Shown in pieces: positions 10,447-20,533 of a stretch of 31,050 nt of DNA. The notes beneath the pieces were generated by a model. The model searched no databases. It had not been told where the DNA came from and saw only the letters and a list, made by a program, of their open reading frames with translations. The DNA is from Vitrella brassicaformis (Eukaryota; Sar; Vitrellaceae). Both the position numbers and the translations under genes were made by a program. The stretch's first letter is position 1, and every line of letters begins with the position of its first letter. Location: contig CDMY01000684.1 of assembly GCA_001179505.1 (NCBI GenBank), positions 1 through 31,050 on the forward strand, given 5' to 3'.

Positions 10447-13400
10447 ATGGCTGTTGACGCCAAGCTGATGGAAATCTCGCTCGACGAGACCGTCAGCAGG
10501 TGGTGGAGGCTCGTGGCCACACCCGTGGACACCCACCACCAGGAGGAACACGAACACCACCCGGAGAAGGGCCCGCCCCACGTGTCGAAGCTCCATGTGG
10601 TCACCGGCAAGGGCAGGAGGGGCCGGGGCAGGTGGCGGCGGGAGGCCCTGTTCCACCGGGACTACATCGCCCTCAACGTGCGGCTGCAGAAATGCCTTGT
10701 CAGAGGTAGTGTGTGTGAGAAGCCGAGAGGGAGACGGCACGACCAACCTTGAACCATGGTGACGTACCTTGTGTTCAGATTTCGACCACGCGTCGGCAGT
10801 TCGGTCAGCCGAAGGCGACTGGGCCAACGAGGAGAACAAGGTCACCCTCCGCCGGCCGGGCGAGCCCGATGAGCAGGTGCTGTCGCGCGAGCACCTGGCG
10901 TCCTTTCTCTTCCGCCTCGGCCGCGTGTGGCTGCCTGGGAAGGAGAATGCGACTGCAGGCGAGCTGCTGCTGCTCATCAACGGGTGCTGGTTGGCATGCA
11001 CCACGGCGAGGGGGAGGGTCACGACGGGCTGGAGAGACATTGATGACATTCAGTGCATCGAGGTCAGTGAGGGTCACCCTCTCCGTCTGTGTGTTTCCGC
11101 GATTGATGCATTGCGGCCTCTCTGTGTGCCTCTCTGTGTGTGGGTGCAGCCAACTCTGGTGGATCTGGTGGAGTACCTGCCGGGTTCGTCCGAAGCTCCT
11201 CGTCGGTCGGCCACCTCGCCCTCCCTCTCCCTATCGGCGATGGGCCGCCAGTTCAGGTTCAACCGCCCCAAGTCCCCCGGCAACATCTACCTCTCACGCC
11301 GGCTCAGAGCCACAGGGCGCCTCAGCCCATCACCAGCCGCCTCACCACGCGAGCCGGAGAGAGACAGAGGAAGGAGGGATGGCAGGAGAGAGGAGAGGGC
11401 CGGGAGGAGCGGTCGGCTTGATGGAGTGCTCAGCGTGATACAGGGGTCCCTTCACGGGATGACGCAGGATGTCCGCGCACTGGAGCTCTTTGCCCCACTG
11501 ACGCCTGGCGAGACCCCGCCGGGTGGGGCAAGCACACACAGGGGCGGGCAGGCCCTGTCGGCCTCGCCATCGGCCATCGCGGCGAAGCTGTCCGTGGCGC
11601 CGGATGATCCTCGCTTCTATGGCATACAGAGGTGCGTTGGGGTGCACTGCAGGGCGTGATGTCTCCCTGTGTCTACGTGTGTGTGTTTGCTTCTGCAGAG
11701 ACATAGCTTTCCTTCACCGGATGGCTCAGCAGCAACAACAGCAGCAGCAGCTGAAGCTGCACAAGGGGGCGACCATGGGAGCCAAGGCCAAGACGCCGAC
11801 AAAGGAACAGACGGGGGAGCAGGAAAAGGACAATGAGAGAAAGGAGGTGGAGCGGGGCGAGATCGACATGGTGCAGGGTGTCCAGGGGGAGAGGATCGGC
11901 ATCATTGCCGTGCCTCTGGGATCACTCACACGCTCAGGTGGGCAGTACACACCTCGGTGGGTGGGGACACATACCAACACAACTTTCCCTCTTTTGTTTG
12001 TCTGCTCTGCTCACAGACGGCTGGCGCCACCGGACCAGACGGTGGGGCCTGACCAGCACAGCACCAGCAAAGACGCCATCACCAGCGCCACCAGCAACAT
12101 CATCAGCCGAGGAACAACCAGCAGCAGCCGACCACCAACTACAGCAGCAGCTTCCCGAGCGAATCAACATCTTCAGGCCGAAGCGGACCCCCCTGCCGCC
12201 TTTGCCCCTCTCAGCCCCGGCCCCATGTCTGCCGGCCGATGCACTGACGACTGACATGCTCTTTGTGGAGCCGCTCTCCCGATCAAAACGCGTTTCGCCT
12301 GGTGCGTTGCGTGTGTGACTGAGAAAGAAAGAGACACAGAGAGAGGGAAACAGCCGCCCTTTCTCCATCCATCGCTGGGTGTGGTGCCTGGCGTCGTGTT
12401 GTGTTGTGTTGTGTTGTGTGTGCAGGTAGGACCACTCCCGTGACGGTGCCCGTGTCGTCCAACGCCTCAGACGACAACCTGCCCTTCGGCAAGCAGCGCT
12501 CCCACGGTGCCCTCACAGAAGACCAGGGCAGCTCCGCCAGGGGCGACGATCTCATGCAGCAGCAGCAGCAGCCGGACAAACGCACACCAGCAGCAGCAGC
12601 ATCACCGAACGCACCCCCACACTTGGCAAAAGCCGCGGCAAGAAGAGCATCAAGAGCCACAGAGAAGGAGAGGAGCAGCGAGGCAATGCCGCTGGTGCCG
12701 GCACTGGCCTTACACGCAGCAGCGAAGGCGCAATGGCGGCTTGTGCTGTCTCAGCGGGGAAAGAGCTCTACCATGCTCTCCGCACGGGCAATGGGCCGGG
12801 ACCTGCCGCCAGTGAAGGGGCACCGGGCGGCTGCTGCTGGTGTTCCTGGTGTTCCTGGTGGTGCTGGAGCTTCGGTGGGGGCTAAGAGATGGGGTGTTCC
12901 TACGATGTCTAGGGAAGGATCGAGGAGCAGAGAGGGAGGAGAGCCTGACAGCAAGCTGCCGAAGACATACACCCTTGAGGTGAGCGAGCAGGCAGCCTAG
13001 CCAGACGGGAAATGAAAACATATAGGGGTCTGTGTCCACGATAACTAGCTAAACCTGTACACCACAGGGCCGTCCGGCGTCTCGGGACTACATACCGCCT
13101 TCCAAACCACCCCCACAGCCGCCAACAGCTCCACAGCCACCTACACCCCCGCCCCCACAGCCAGACGTCCCAATCCCGCCAGAAGGCCTTTTGATCGCGG
13201 CCAAGTCACCCCCCACACCACCACCATCACCACCACCAACACACACACCAGCAGCAGGGCAGCCCTTCCTTCCCCCTGTCAGCAGCAAACAGCCGTCTTC
13301 CGCCTCACCATCAGCGGCAGCTGCTGCTGCTGCTGCTGATGATGATGCTGAGGGTGAGTGGACGGCGCTGGCAGGTCTGTCGTCTGAGGTGACGATGAGC

Positions 13401-14789
13401 GAGCTGCCGAGTCGTGTGAGCGGTGTGTATGAGTGCCGGGTGGGCGGGGCGATGCGCGAGCGGGTCGAGGGGGTGAGGTCGGTGGTGAGACGGCGGGCGG
13501 AGGAGGAGCTGAGGAAACAGAGGCCGGCGTTTGATAAGGTAGGTAGGACTGTGTCTGATTGTGGTGGCACAGAGAGCGGAAATGCATATGTGTGGTGTGT
13601 GTGTTGGGGTTGGTTGTGCGCGTCAGAAGATGAGCAAGTTCCCTGCCTACATCCGGGACTCGCTAGAGGTGCCTCGCACAATCTGAACGTTCTCCATTCA
13701 CCTCATTGATTGTGCCTTGTGTGTGCTGTCGTGTGTGTGTGTGTGTGTGTGCCTGCCTGCAGAAGGCGCAGCACTCCCCCAACCATCCTCTATGGGGAGA
13801 GCTGACGCACCGCGTCAGGAAGGCACTCGCGTACGCCTAAACACGCACACACACACACACACACACACCCCGCGTCACCCGATGGATCACTCGCTGCCTG
13901 CATGGATCACCCGATGTCCATTTGTTTCTGCAGGAACGTTGCTCGCAAAAAGCAGAGAAAGAGACGCAGAAAGGTGCGGCGGGCAGACAGACATGGATGG
14001 ACTCATTCACGTGCACTGCACCACACACATGACATGGGCCCACGTCTGTGTCTCTCTTTGCCTCCCTCCCTCACCCTCTGTGTGTATGTGTGTGTGTGTG
14101 TGTGATGGTTGTCGGATGCACACCACAGAGGCGACGTTATCCGGCCGGCAAGCCAGTCTCGTCACACAGGAGAGTCTCAGGCAGACACGTCATCGAATTT
14201 CTTGGTAGGTCACGGTCACCCCCCCCACACACACGTGTCTGTCTGTCTGTCTGTCTGTGTGTCATGCATGTCTCCCTCCCTCTCTCCCCTCTCTCCACCA
14301 GATGCCAAGAAGGTGCTCGACGCGCTGCACACCGCATGGCAGATGACCCGGACGCCCCAGCAGCACCGTGCCACTGTGGACGAGACCCCCCCGCCACACA
14401 TGGCCCACCCAGGGGGCCTCGAGTTTATCCACAAGGCGCAGACAAACATCCGACGGAGGGAGAGGGCACAGATGGGATACAGCGAGACGGCCGTGAGGCG
14501 GCAGCGGGAGACCGTTATGGGCGGTGGTGGGGGTGATGATATGGACGTGCTGAGGCGGGCTGTGATGGAAGAGATTAAGGTACGTGGGTGGGCCAGTGGG
14601 GCGAGAGTGAGTGGATTGATGGGGTCAGAGATGGCCGATGGATGGATGGATGTGCGTGTGTTGGGTGTGTGTGTGTCGTGTCGGATATAGGCTGTGGTGG
14701 CGTCTGACCCGGCTCTCTTGTCGCGGGTGGGCGAGCTGCACTTCTTCGGCGGCAACCTGGCGCAGAGGTTCCAGCACTACCACACCTGA
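10447..14789 (+). CDS. Large protein of unknown function, 13 exons, 1058 residues
   Basis: Exons: 10447-10705, 10779-11062, 11150-11631, 11699-11937, 12017-12301, 12426-12979, 13068-13538, 13627-13668, 13763-13830, 13934-13973, 14129-14204, 14302-14579, 14691-14789. All are GT-AG and in phase. The start ATG 10447 is the first in the frame after the promoter gap. Residues 1-195 look folded, with tryptophan and hydrophobic strands (S-R-W-W-R-L, F-L-F-R-L-G-R-V-W-L, L-L-L-L-I-N-G-C-W-L-A-C). Residues about 200-830 are mostly disordered: S/P/R-rich, polyQ at about 352-358, Q4-5, a polyA run followed by D-D-D (codons near 13318-13350), and P-rich. Then come a helical E/R segment, a basic patch K-K-Q-R-K-R-R-R-K (about 900-908, possible nuclear signal) and a helical C-terminus with H-F-F-G-G-N-L-A-Q. 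I recognise no family. A nuclear or RNA-associated scaffold would fit, but that is speculative. Confidence 0.85.
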
Positions 14790-15240
14790 GGTGACTGAAG
14801 CACTGACTGAAGCTGGCTTTGCCATTAGTTGCTCGCTGTGTGTGGGTGGGTGGGTGGGTGGGTGGGTGGGCTGCTCGCTGTGTGTTGTGCTGCTTATTGC
14901 TTGATCGATCCATTGGTTCATCCGCTCAGCTGCTCAGGTATTCAGTCTGTCTCGTGGATGCTATGCTTCCTTCCATGCGCAGTCTACTCAGCCGGACACA
15001 CGACAGACAGACAGACAGACGGACAGACGTGCTACATAAAAGGGCTCGTTCCGGTATACACAGACAATTACAGACATGGCAGCTCAGCTAGCTAGAGATC
15101 GATGGTGCCAGCCAGTCAGCGCACAACAACAAAACAGAACACACAAAACGAGCGACGGTCGATCCACCCTTCTCTCCCTCCCTCTCTCTCTCTGTGTGTG
15201 TGTGGGTGGGTGTGTGGGTGTGTCGTTCTCTGCTTGTGGT

Positions 15241-15312
15241 GTGCGGCGTGACGACATGGGTTCACGCGACAGGTGGTCATCCGTCGCGCAAAATCGTGTC
15301 ATCACGTCGCAC
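15241..15312. repeat. Long inverted repeat (72-nt two-part hairpin)
   Basis: Positions 15241-15259 pair with 15294-15312: 18 of 19 positions pair (three of them G-T wobbles), the only mismatch being C15252/A15301. After a small internal loop, CGCGAC (15265-15270) pairs with GTCGCG (15283-15288) around a 12-nt loop. The size and near-continuous pairing resemble a microRNA precursor, but no expression evidence is available. The sequence is not a microsatellite. Confidence 0.85.
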
Positions 15313-15515
15313 CAAAACAGAGAAGGACAGTGACACAGACACACACCACAGATAGATAAGATGGTGATAGATATCGGAGGCAGGCATGGTCTATCACACC
15401 CAAATACATAGCAGCGAATGAGCGAGCATTCACCCAGACGACCATCCAGCCCTCCAGCCAGGCAGCCAGGCTAGCTACTGCTACATTCATGTCTTCTCCC
15501 TCCCTCCCTCCCGGT

Positions 15516-15641
15516 GTCTTGCCGTCTCACGCGAGTGTCTCGCTGCGCGACAACGTCGACAACCGGTTGGCCCCTGTGGTGGAAAGACCAGCATGGATCC
15601 GACCCGCCCACGCAACGGCACTCGCGCGAACCGGTCAAGAC
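15516..15641. repeat. Long imperfect inverted repeat (126-nt hairpin)
   Basis: Arms 15516-15537 and 15619-15641 pair: GTCTTG with CAAGAC, CCG with CGG across a one-base bulge, then after a few mismatches CGCGAGTG with CACTCGCG. About 19 of 22 positions pair. The 80-nt interior can pair further (GCTGCG around 15543 with CGCAA around 15611). It lies about 200 bp from the 15241 hairpin. Confidence 0.75.
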
Positions 15642-16456
15642 GCCACCGCGCAGCCAACACATGACGAGCTAGATGTGCGATCCCTCCCTCCCTCCCTCCC
15701 TCCCGCCCTGTCTATCTGTCTATGCATCCGTCCGTCCACCAGTACCAGGCAATGCAGGCAGGCAGACATAGGCGAGCTCTCTGCAGGAGGCTGTTGTGTG
15801 TCGTACCTACCGTACCCATTGCAAGCAAGGCAGGCACACACGAACACACACAAGAAGACACGCAGGCAGGCAGGCAGCAGGCCAAAAACGGGTTGTGATT
15901 CGGGTGGGTGCGTGGGGTGGGCGGATGGATGGATGGTTGGTGTTGCTATCTGTCTGTCTGTCTGTCTGTCTACCTGCTCTGTCTGGTGTGGCACTCACTG
16001 TGAGGATCCGGACGCATGGACTCTGTCACGTCACGTCACGTGTGTGTCCGCAACCGAGTCTGAACGCCCCCACACCTTCGACCGACACAGACGCCGCAGA
16101 CGCGATGAACGGACACAGAGGAGAAGAGTGAATGAGAGTGGGAGTGAGAGGGAGAGTGAGAGTGAAAGAGTGTCACCAACACATACACACACACACGGGT
16201 GCACACACGCAACGCAACACGTCGCTTAAAAGGCAGGTAGCTAAGCAGGAAGACCGAACAGCCAGCCAGCCACACAGCTACACCCACAGCCAGCCAGCCA
16301 GCCAGCCAGCCACTCACCGCTGCGGCTTCAATGCACTCCCTCACTGCCTACACACCCGCACCGCAGCCACCCGGCGGCCCCCTTGACACACACCCACCCA
16401 CAGAGACACACCCACAGACACACACTTCCACACACACAGCCGTCGCTACAGTCTAT

Positions 16457-17472
16457 CTATCCGCCCTGGGGGTTCTCCGCCTGCTGCGCCGACTGCTGCT
16501 CCTGCTGCATCCTTGCCGTCTCTTGGTCGAGCAGCTGCTGCAGCCGCTCCACGCTGTTCTGCAGTTCGGGGAAGAGCTCGAAGCATTGGTTTCTGATGGA
16601 TGAAGGCATTGAGCCGTTGCGCAGGCCCACGGCCATGGGCGCCCGCTCCAGCATCCGCCGCAGCGTGCTGCGGCGTTGCTGCTCCACCATCCAGGCTGGG
16701 GTGTTCATGTGGGCACCACGTCCGGCTCCGGACCCTGTTGATTGCCACACGCACACACACACACACACACACAGAGAGAGAGCGAGCGAGAGGGAGAGAG
16801 ATGGTTTCGCCTTTTCTCTCTGGTCGTGTGTGTGTGTGTCTGAGTGTGTGCTGTGACTTTGTGTGCTAACCACCTGTGGGCTGTGAATTGTTGTTATTGT
16901 TGTTGTTGTTTGGTGTGTTGTTCATGTCTATGCCCCTGCCGCGGCCAAGGGGTGGCCGCGGCACCCCTCCCCCGCCCCCGCCGCCACCAGCGGCGTTGTG
17001 CTGCGTGATGCCAAAGGACGCAGAACTGCCACCAGCAGCAGCGGCAGCAGCGGGCCCCCGCTGCACGCCACCGCCACCCTGTGGCTGCTTGGGCTTGGCT
17101 GTGGGCTGCGTCGGGGGGGATGGTGATCGCCCGTTGGTGTTGTTGCCTCCGGCGTTGGTGTTGTTGCCACCAGAAGGGATGTGGGCCTGCTGGAAGGGCT
17201 GCATCCTTATGGGCGGGGGTGGGGGATGGGCCTGGATGGTCGGCCCTGCTGCGGGTGCGGGTGTAGGTGCGGGTGTGGGTGTGGGCTGGACGTGGACGGG
17301 AGCCGCACGCTGCTGCTGCTGCTGCTGTTGGTGTTGGTGTGTCTGGGGTGGTGGCCCCTGCTGCTGGACGTCGCCAAGAGCACGCGAGAAGGTCCCGCCC
17401 CCGCCCGCCACACGGGGAGGGTCCCTAGCTGCACGTGATGAAGGCGCCTGAACACACACACACACGCACACG

Positions 17473-17512
<40 letters not shown>

Positions 17513-19420
17513 AAAGGGGCTCGAACGTTGATGTCGTGGCGACCGTTCCCTCCCTCTCGCTGTCTATCTCTCTCAGGCTCTGTTTGTGGATGCGCACCGC
17601 ACCTGGTTGAGGAGGTCGCCATGCTGGTTGTTGTGTTGGTTGCGGTAGCTATTGTGGTGGTTGTCCCTACCACCCCTATCGCCCCCGCCGCCCCGCCCGT
17701 TGGTGGCATACCCATGACCCTCCCCATCCATCCCGATGTCCTCGCGCACAGCCCCCAAATCCCTTTCCCTCTCCCTCTCCCTCTCTGAGTGTGAGATGCT
17801 GGTTAGGTACCCCTGGCGGCCACCCATCTCGGGCCGACCCACACCAGCACCACCACCCAACCGCCCGTTCCCCTCCTCCACCCTCTCACGCGCTGCGCGC
17901 CCGCCGCCGCCGTTGCCGCCATTGCCGTAGCCGTCCTCCACATCGCCACGACGATACAACGCGGTGCCACGGTCGTCACGTCGCTCTTGTCGGTCGTCGT
18001 GGCGGCGGCTGGCATTGGCCATGCCATCGTCTCGGCGGTCGGGGCGGAGGCGGTTTGGGCGGTTGTGGCGGTTGTGGGGGTCAGTCTCGAGCTCGTCATC
18101 GGAGTGGGCGTGGTGCTGCTGACGGGGGGGCCCGTTGTCATCGGCACGGCGGTTTTCCTCGGCACGGCGATCTGAGAGAAGAAGAAGAAGAAGACGCGGG
18201 ATAAGGAGTGTGCATCAGGTGTGGGCAAATGTGTGTGCGTGTGTGCTGCCCACCGGCGAATGTGGTGCGTGGGATGCGGTAGCGCGGTCCGATTTGATAT
18301 TGCATGTCAGTCAGAAACTCACCTGACAACACACAATAACGGCCACAACACACCACACCACAGCACACCACACCACACCACACCAGATACACTCACTACC
18401 CAGGACGGCATCTGCTTCCTCCCTCCCTCCCTCCCTCCCTCCCTCTCTCCGCCACTTAGTTAACTTACCGAACCAATCCTGCCACTTTGCCAGGCACTCT
18501 ATCTGCGCATTTGACGCCGTCGAACTGGGGTTGTCCTCGCCGCCAACGATCATGTCGGGCAGCACGTCGAGGATGACCGACGAGATGCCGATGAGCAGCT
18601 GCCCCTCGTAGTGGCCGAAGTCGCCGATGTCCGGGCAGTTCTCTGCCCACTTCCTAATGTGGTTCATCAGCAGAATGCACTCCTTGCAGTCCTGCCGGTT
18701 CAGCTTGAAGGCACGCGTCAGCCGGTCGTCGTCACGGCGTGAGCTGTGGTTGTGGTTGTGGTTTTGGTTGTGGTTGCCGCGTCCGTTGTCCTCGGCGACG
18801 GCCGAGATGGGCGGGCCGAAGTCGCGGGGGCGGTTGATGCTCTCGCGCATGTTGGCTGCCGTTGTGCGCCGGTCGGGGTCTGGGCGGTTGTGGTGGTGGC
18901 TGCGCATGGGTGTCTCGGGCATGGTGTCGCGCTCGAGCTCGGGGTCGACTGACATTCAGATGAATGCGCACACACAGCGAGACATTCAGGGAGTGGAGTG
19001 GGGTATGTGTTGAGGTGCGCATGTGTGTGTGTGGGGTCTCACGTGGGTGTCGCGAGTCAAGGTCACGGTGGGCTTGGTACTGACGCTCTCGCGGTCGGTC
19101 TCGCTCGTCGTCCAAGTCAGAACGCCCCCCTGCACAGACCACACACGCGCGCACACACACACACATGCATGCCTTTCAACACATGCACCAGCTGAATACC
19201 GATGAGGAAACCTTCCCCGGCCTCTCTGTCCGTCGCCTTGTCCCTCCCCTCGCTCACCTCTGCGCCCGCCGCCCTCCCGCCTGTCCTCCCAGCCCCCGAC
19301 CGCATAGCCGTTCTCCACACCGCCTGCGTGATCTACAGCTACATCGTCGCCGCGGTGGCGTGTGTGCCGGGCATGGGCGGGTGCATCGGACCGCGAGTCG
19401 TCGTAGTAGGAGCTATGCAT
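16457..19420 (-). CDS. Low-complexity R/D/N/G-rich protein with one helical domain, 739 residues
   Basis: Exons 19420-19258, 19129-19043, 18948-18469, 18322-18254, 18171-17603, 17447-16874 and 16734-16457 join in phase with GT-AG introns. The start ATG 19420 begins M-H-S-S-Y-Y-D-D; the frame is open upstream, so an earlier start is possible. Residues 1-155 are charged and disordered with an H/N-rich run. Residues about 158-263 form the only compact region: helical, two cysteines close together (C-K-E-C), then hydrophobic segments (G-Q-L-L-I-G-I-S-S-V-I-L-D-V-L-P) and W-Q-D-W-F. After this come R/D/H- and G-rich sequence, an (E-R)4 run at about 396-402, polyQ, polyG and polyN. The C-terminal 90 residues (about 650-739) look helical, ending in a Q-rich probable coiled coil (F-P-E-L-Q-N-S-V-E-R-L-Q-Q-L-L). 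RNA-binding or condensate-type composition is suggestive only; the family is unrecognised. Confidence 0.85.
17451..17512. repeat. Compound (AC)n(AG)n microsatellite in an intron
   Basis: An (AC)n run passes directly into (AG)n, filling the start-proximal side of the acceptor of exon 6 of the minus-strand gene. In the sense direction this reads (CT)n(GT)n just before the CAG. The same compound arrangement recurs at about 8756-8789, 9690-9722, 16748-16800, 21246-21292 and 23846-23887. Confidence 0.9.
18415..18450. repeat. (CTCC)n microsatellite in an intron
   Basis: About eight tandem CTCC units lie within the third intron of the minus-strand gene ending at 16457. Confidence 0.9.
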
Positions 19421-20533
19421 CGTTTGTGTCGGTCGTGTCGGTGGCCGATGGATGGCAGGTCGCCAAGGGACACACACCAAGAGGAGATCTATGACGGACG
19501 GACAAAGGGAGAAGGATGGAATGGACGCTGAGAGAGTGTGCGGCTCCCTCAACTCAGCGAGAAACTCCAGAAACACACAACAGCAGCAGCGGTTTCAGGG
19601 AGCACCAAGAAGTGCGAGCTGCATCGATTTGGGCCGAGAGAGGGGTTGGACAGGCCAGGCTGCTGCTCAGCTCACGTGGACGGCAGGCACTTGAGTCAGT
19701 GCATGCACAGGGATGCAGGTCCCACACGCACATGTATGTATCACCCACATGCAGTCAGTCCAAGCGACAGACAGACAATACAGACAGACAGACAGACAGA
19801 CAGACAGCACACTCACCCACCCACACCACACCCACCGCATTCCTCCCCACTCAGTCATGACATGTCCATCCGTCCTGGGCAGCCAGGAAGGAATGAAACA
19901 GTCGCGTCGCTGGGGGGAATCTCTGCCTGCATGCCTGCCTGCATGCCTGTCTGTCTGTCTGTCTGTGTCGGCTGATGAGTGAATGGGGCGGACAGGCACG
20001 CGCCCATCCATTCACTCACCCGTCGACACATGTAGCCACACAGACGTGGACGCAGCCACATGGCGCGACACGTTGTGTGAGTGGAGAAGCAAGGAAAGAG
20101 GGAGGAGGGAGGCCTGGCCTGGTCTGGCTAGGGGGCGATGATAAGAGGACAAAACGGTTGGCATATGGGGAAAGTGAAGTGGCTGTGTGTACCTTTGTGA
20201 TGTGATAAGTGACCAAGGGATGGTGACAGACAGAGGTACGTACGTCGGCAACGGGCAGGCTTCTGCTAGAGCTATCTATCTTACACTCATCATTACTTTC
20301 CTGCACCCCTCCTCCCTCCGCTTACGCATCCATCCACACACACACACACACATGTGGGTGACCCTATCTATCTCTCTGTGTGGGTCAGTCAGTAAATGGT
20401 GATCCCCCCCGCTATCATATCGCCCTCTATCTATCTGTGTCTCTCTCCCTCCCTCCCTCCCTCCCAGTAATTGCGTATCTATCGGTCGCTCGTCGGTCGG
20501 TCGGTCGGTCGGTCGGTCGGTAGATCAGATCAG
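19421..20533. other. Intergenic region between two minus-strand genes
   Basis: About 1.1 kb between the start of one minus-strand gene and the stop of the next. It contains (CAGA)n at about 19768-19808, (CTGC)n and (TCTG)n at 19922-19967, (CA)n at 20335-20352, (CCTC)n near 20447-20464 and (CGGT)n at about 20483-20521. The frame 19516-19860 and others cross these repeats. I see no convincing gene. Confidence 0.65.
20483..20521. repeat. (CGGT)n microsatellite
   Basis: Roughly eight CGGT units lie 13 bases downstream of the stop codon of the adjacent minus-strand gene, so probably in its 3'UTR. Confidence 0.9.

Larger units (their letters stand above)
14790..16456. other. Tail-to-tail intergenic region with two long hairpins
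   Basis: This 1.67-kb gap lies between two converging genes. It holds (GGGT)n, (CAGA)n, (CTCC)n, (GCCA)n and (TCTG)n runs. Between them are stretches of complex sequence, notably 15220-15320 and 15510-15660, each folding as a long hairpin. TATA-like ATAAAAGG occurs at about 15036 and TTAAAAGG at about 16226. The one long frame (15489-16229) runs through microsatellites and is not convincing as coding. Confidence 0.7.

Noticed and set aside
15030-15100. U6-snRNA-like stretch (ATAAAAGG, then GCTCGTTCCGGTATAC and ACATGGC)
   Set aside because: The invariant ACAGAGA box is absent and similarity ends after ACATGGC, so this is most likely chance.
15489-16229. 246-codon open frame on the plus strand
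   Set aside because: It runs through CTCC, TCTG and AC microsatellites, has no splice-linked continuation and overlaps both flanks of the hairpin region; it looks like an open frame by composition.
16876-17451. 191-codon plus-strand frame
   Set aside because: It is the antisense of the P/Q/N-rich exon of the minus-strand gene, which is phase-linked to neighbours on both sides.
20013-20083. Inverted repeat CACTCAC/GTGAGTG around a 57-nt interior
   Set aside because: Only seven continuous pairs, with weak inner pairing; not distinguishable by eye from chance.
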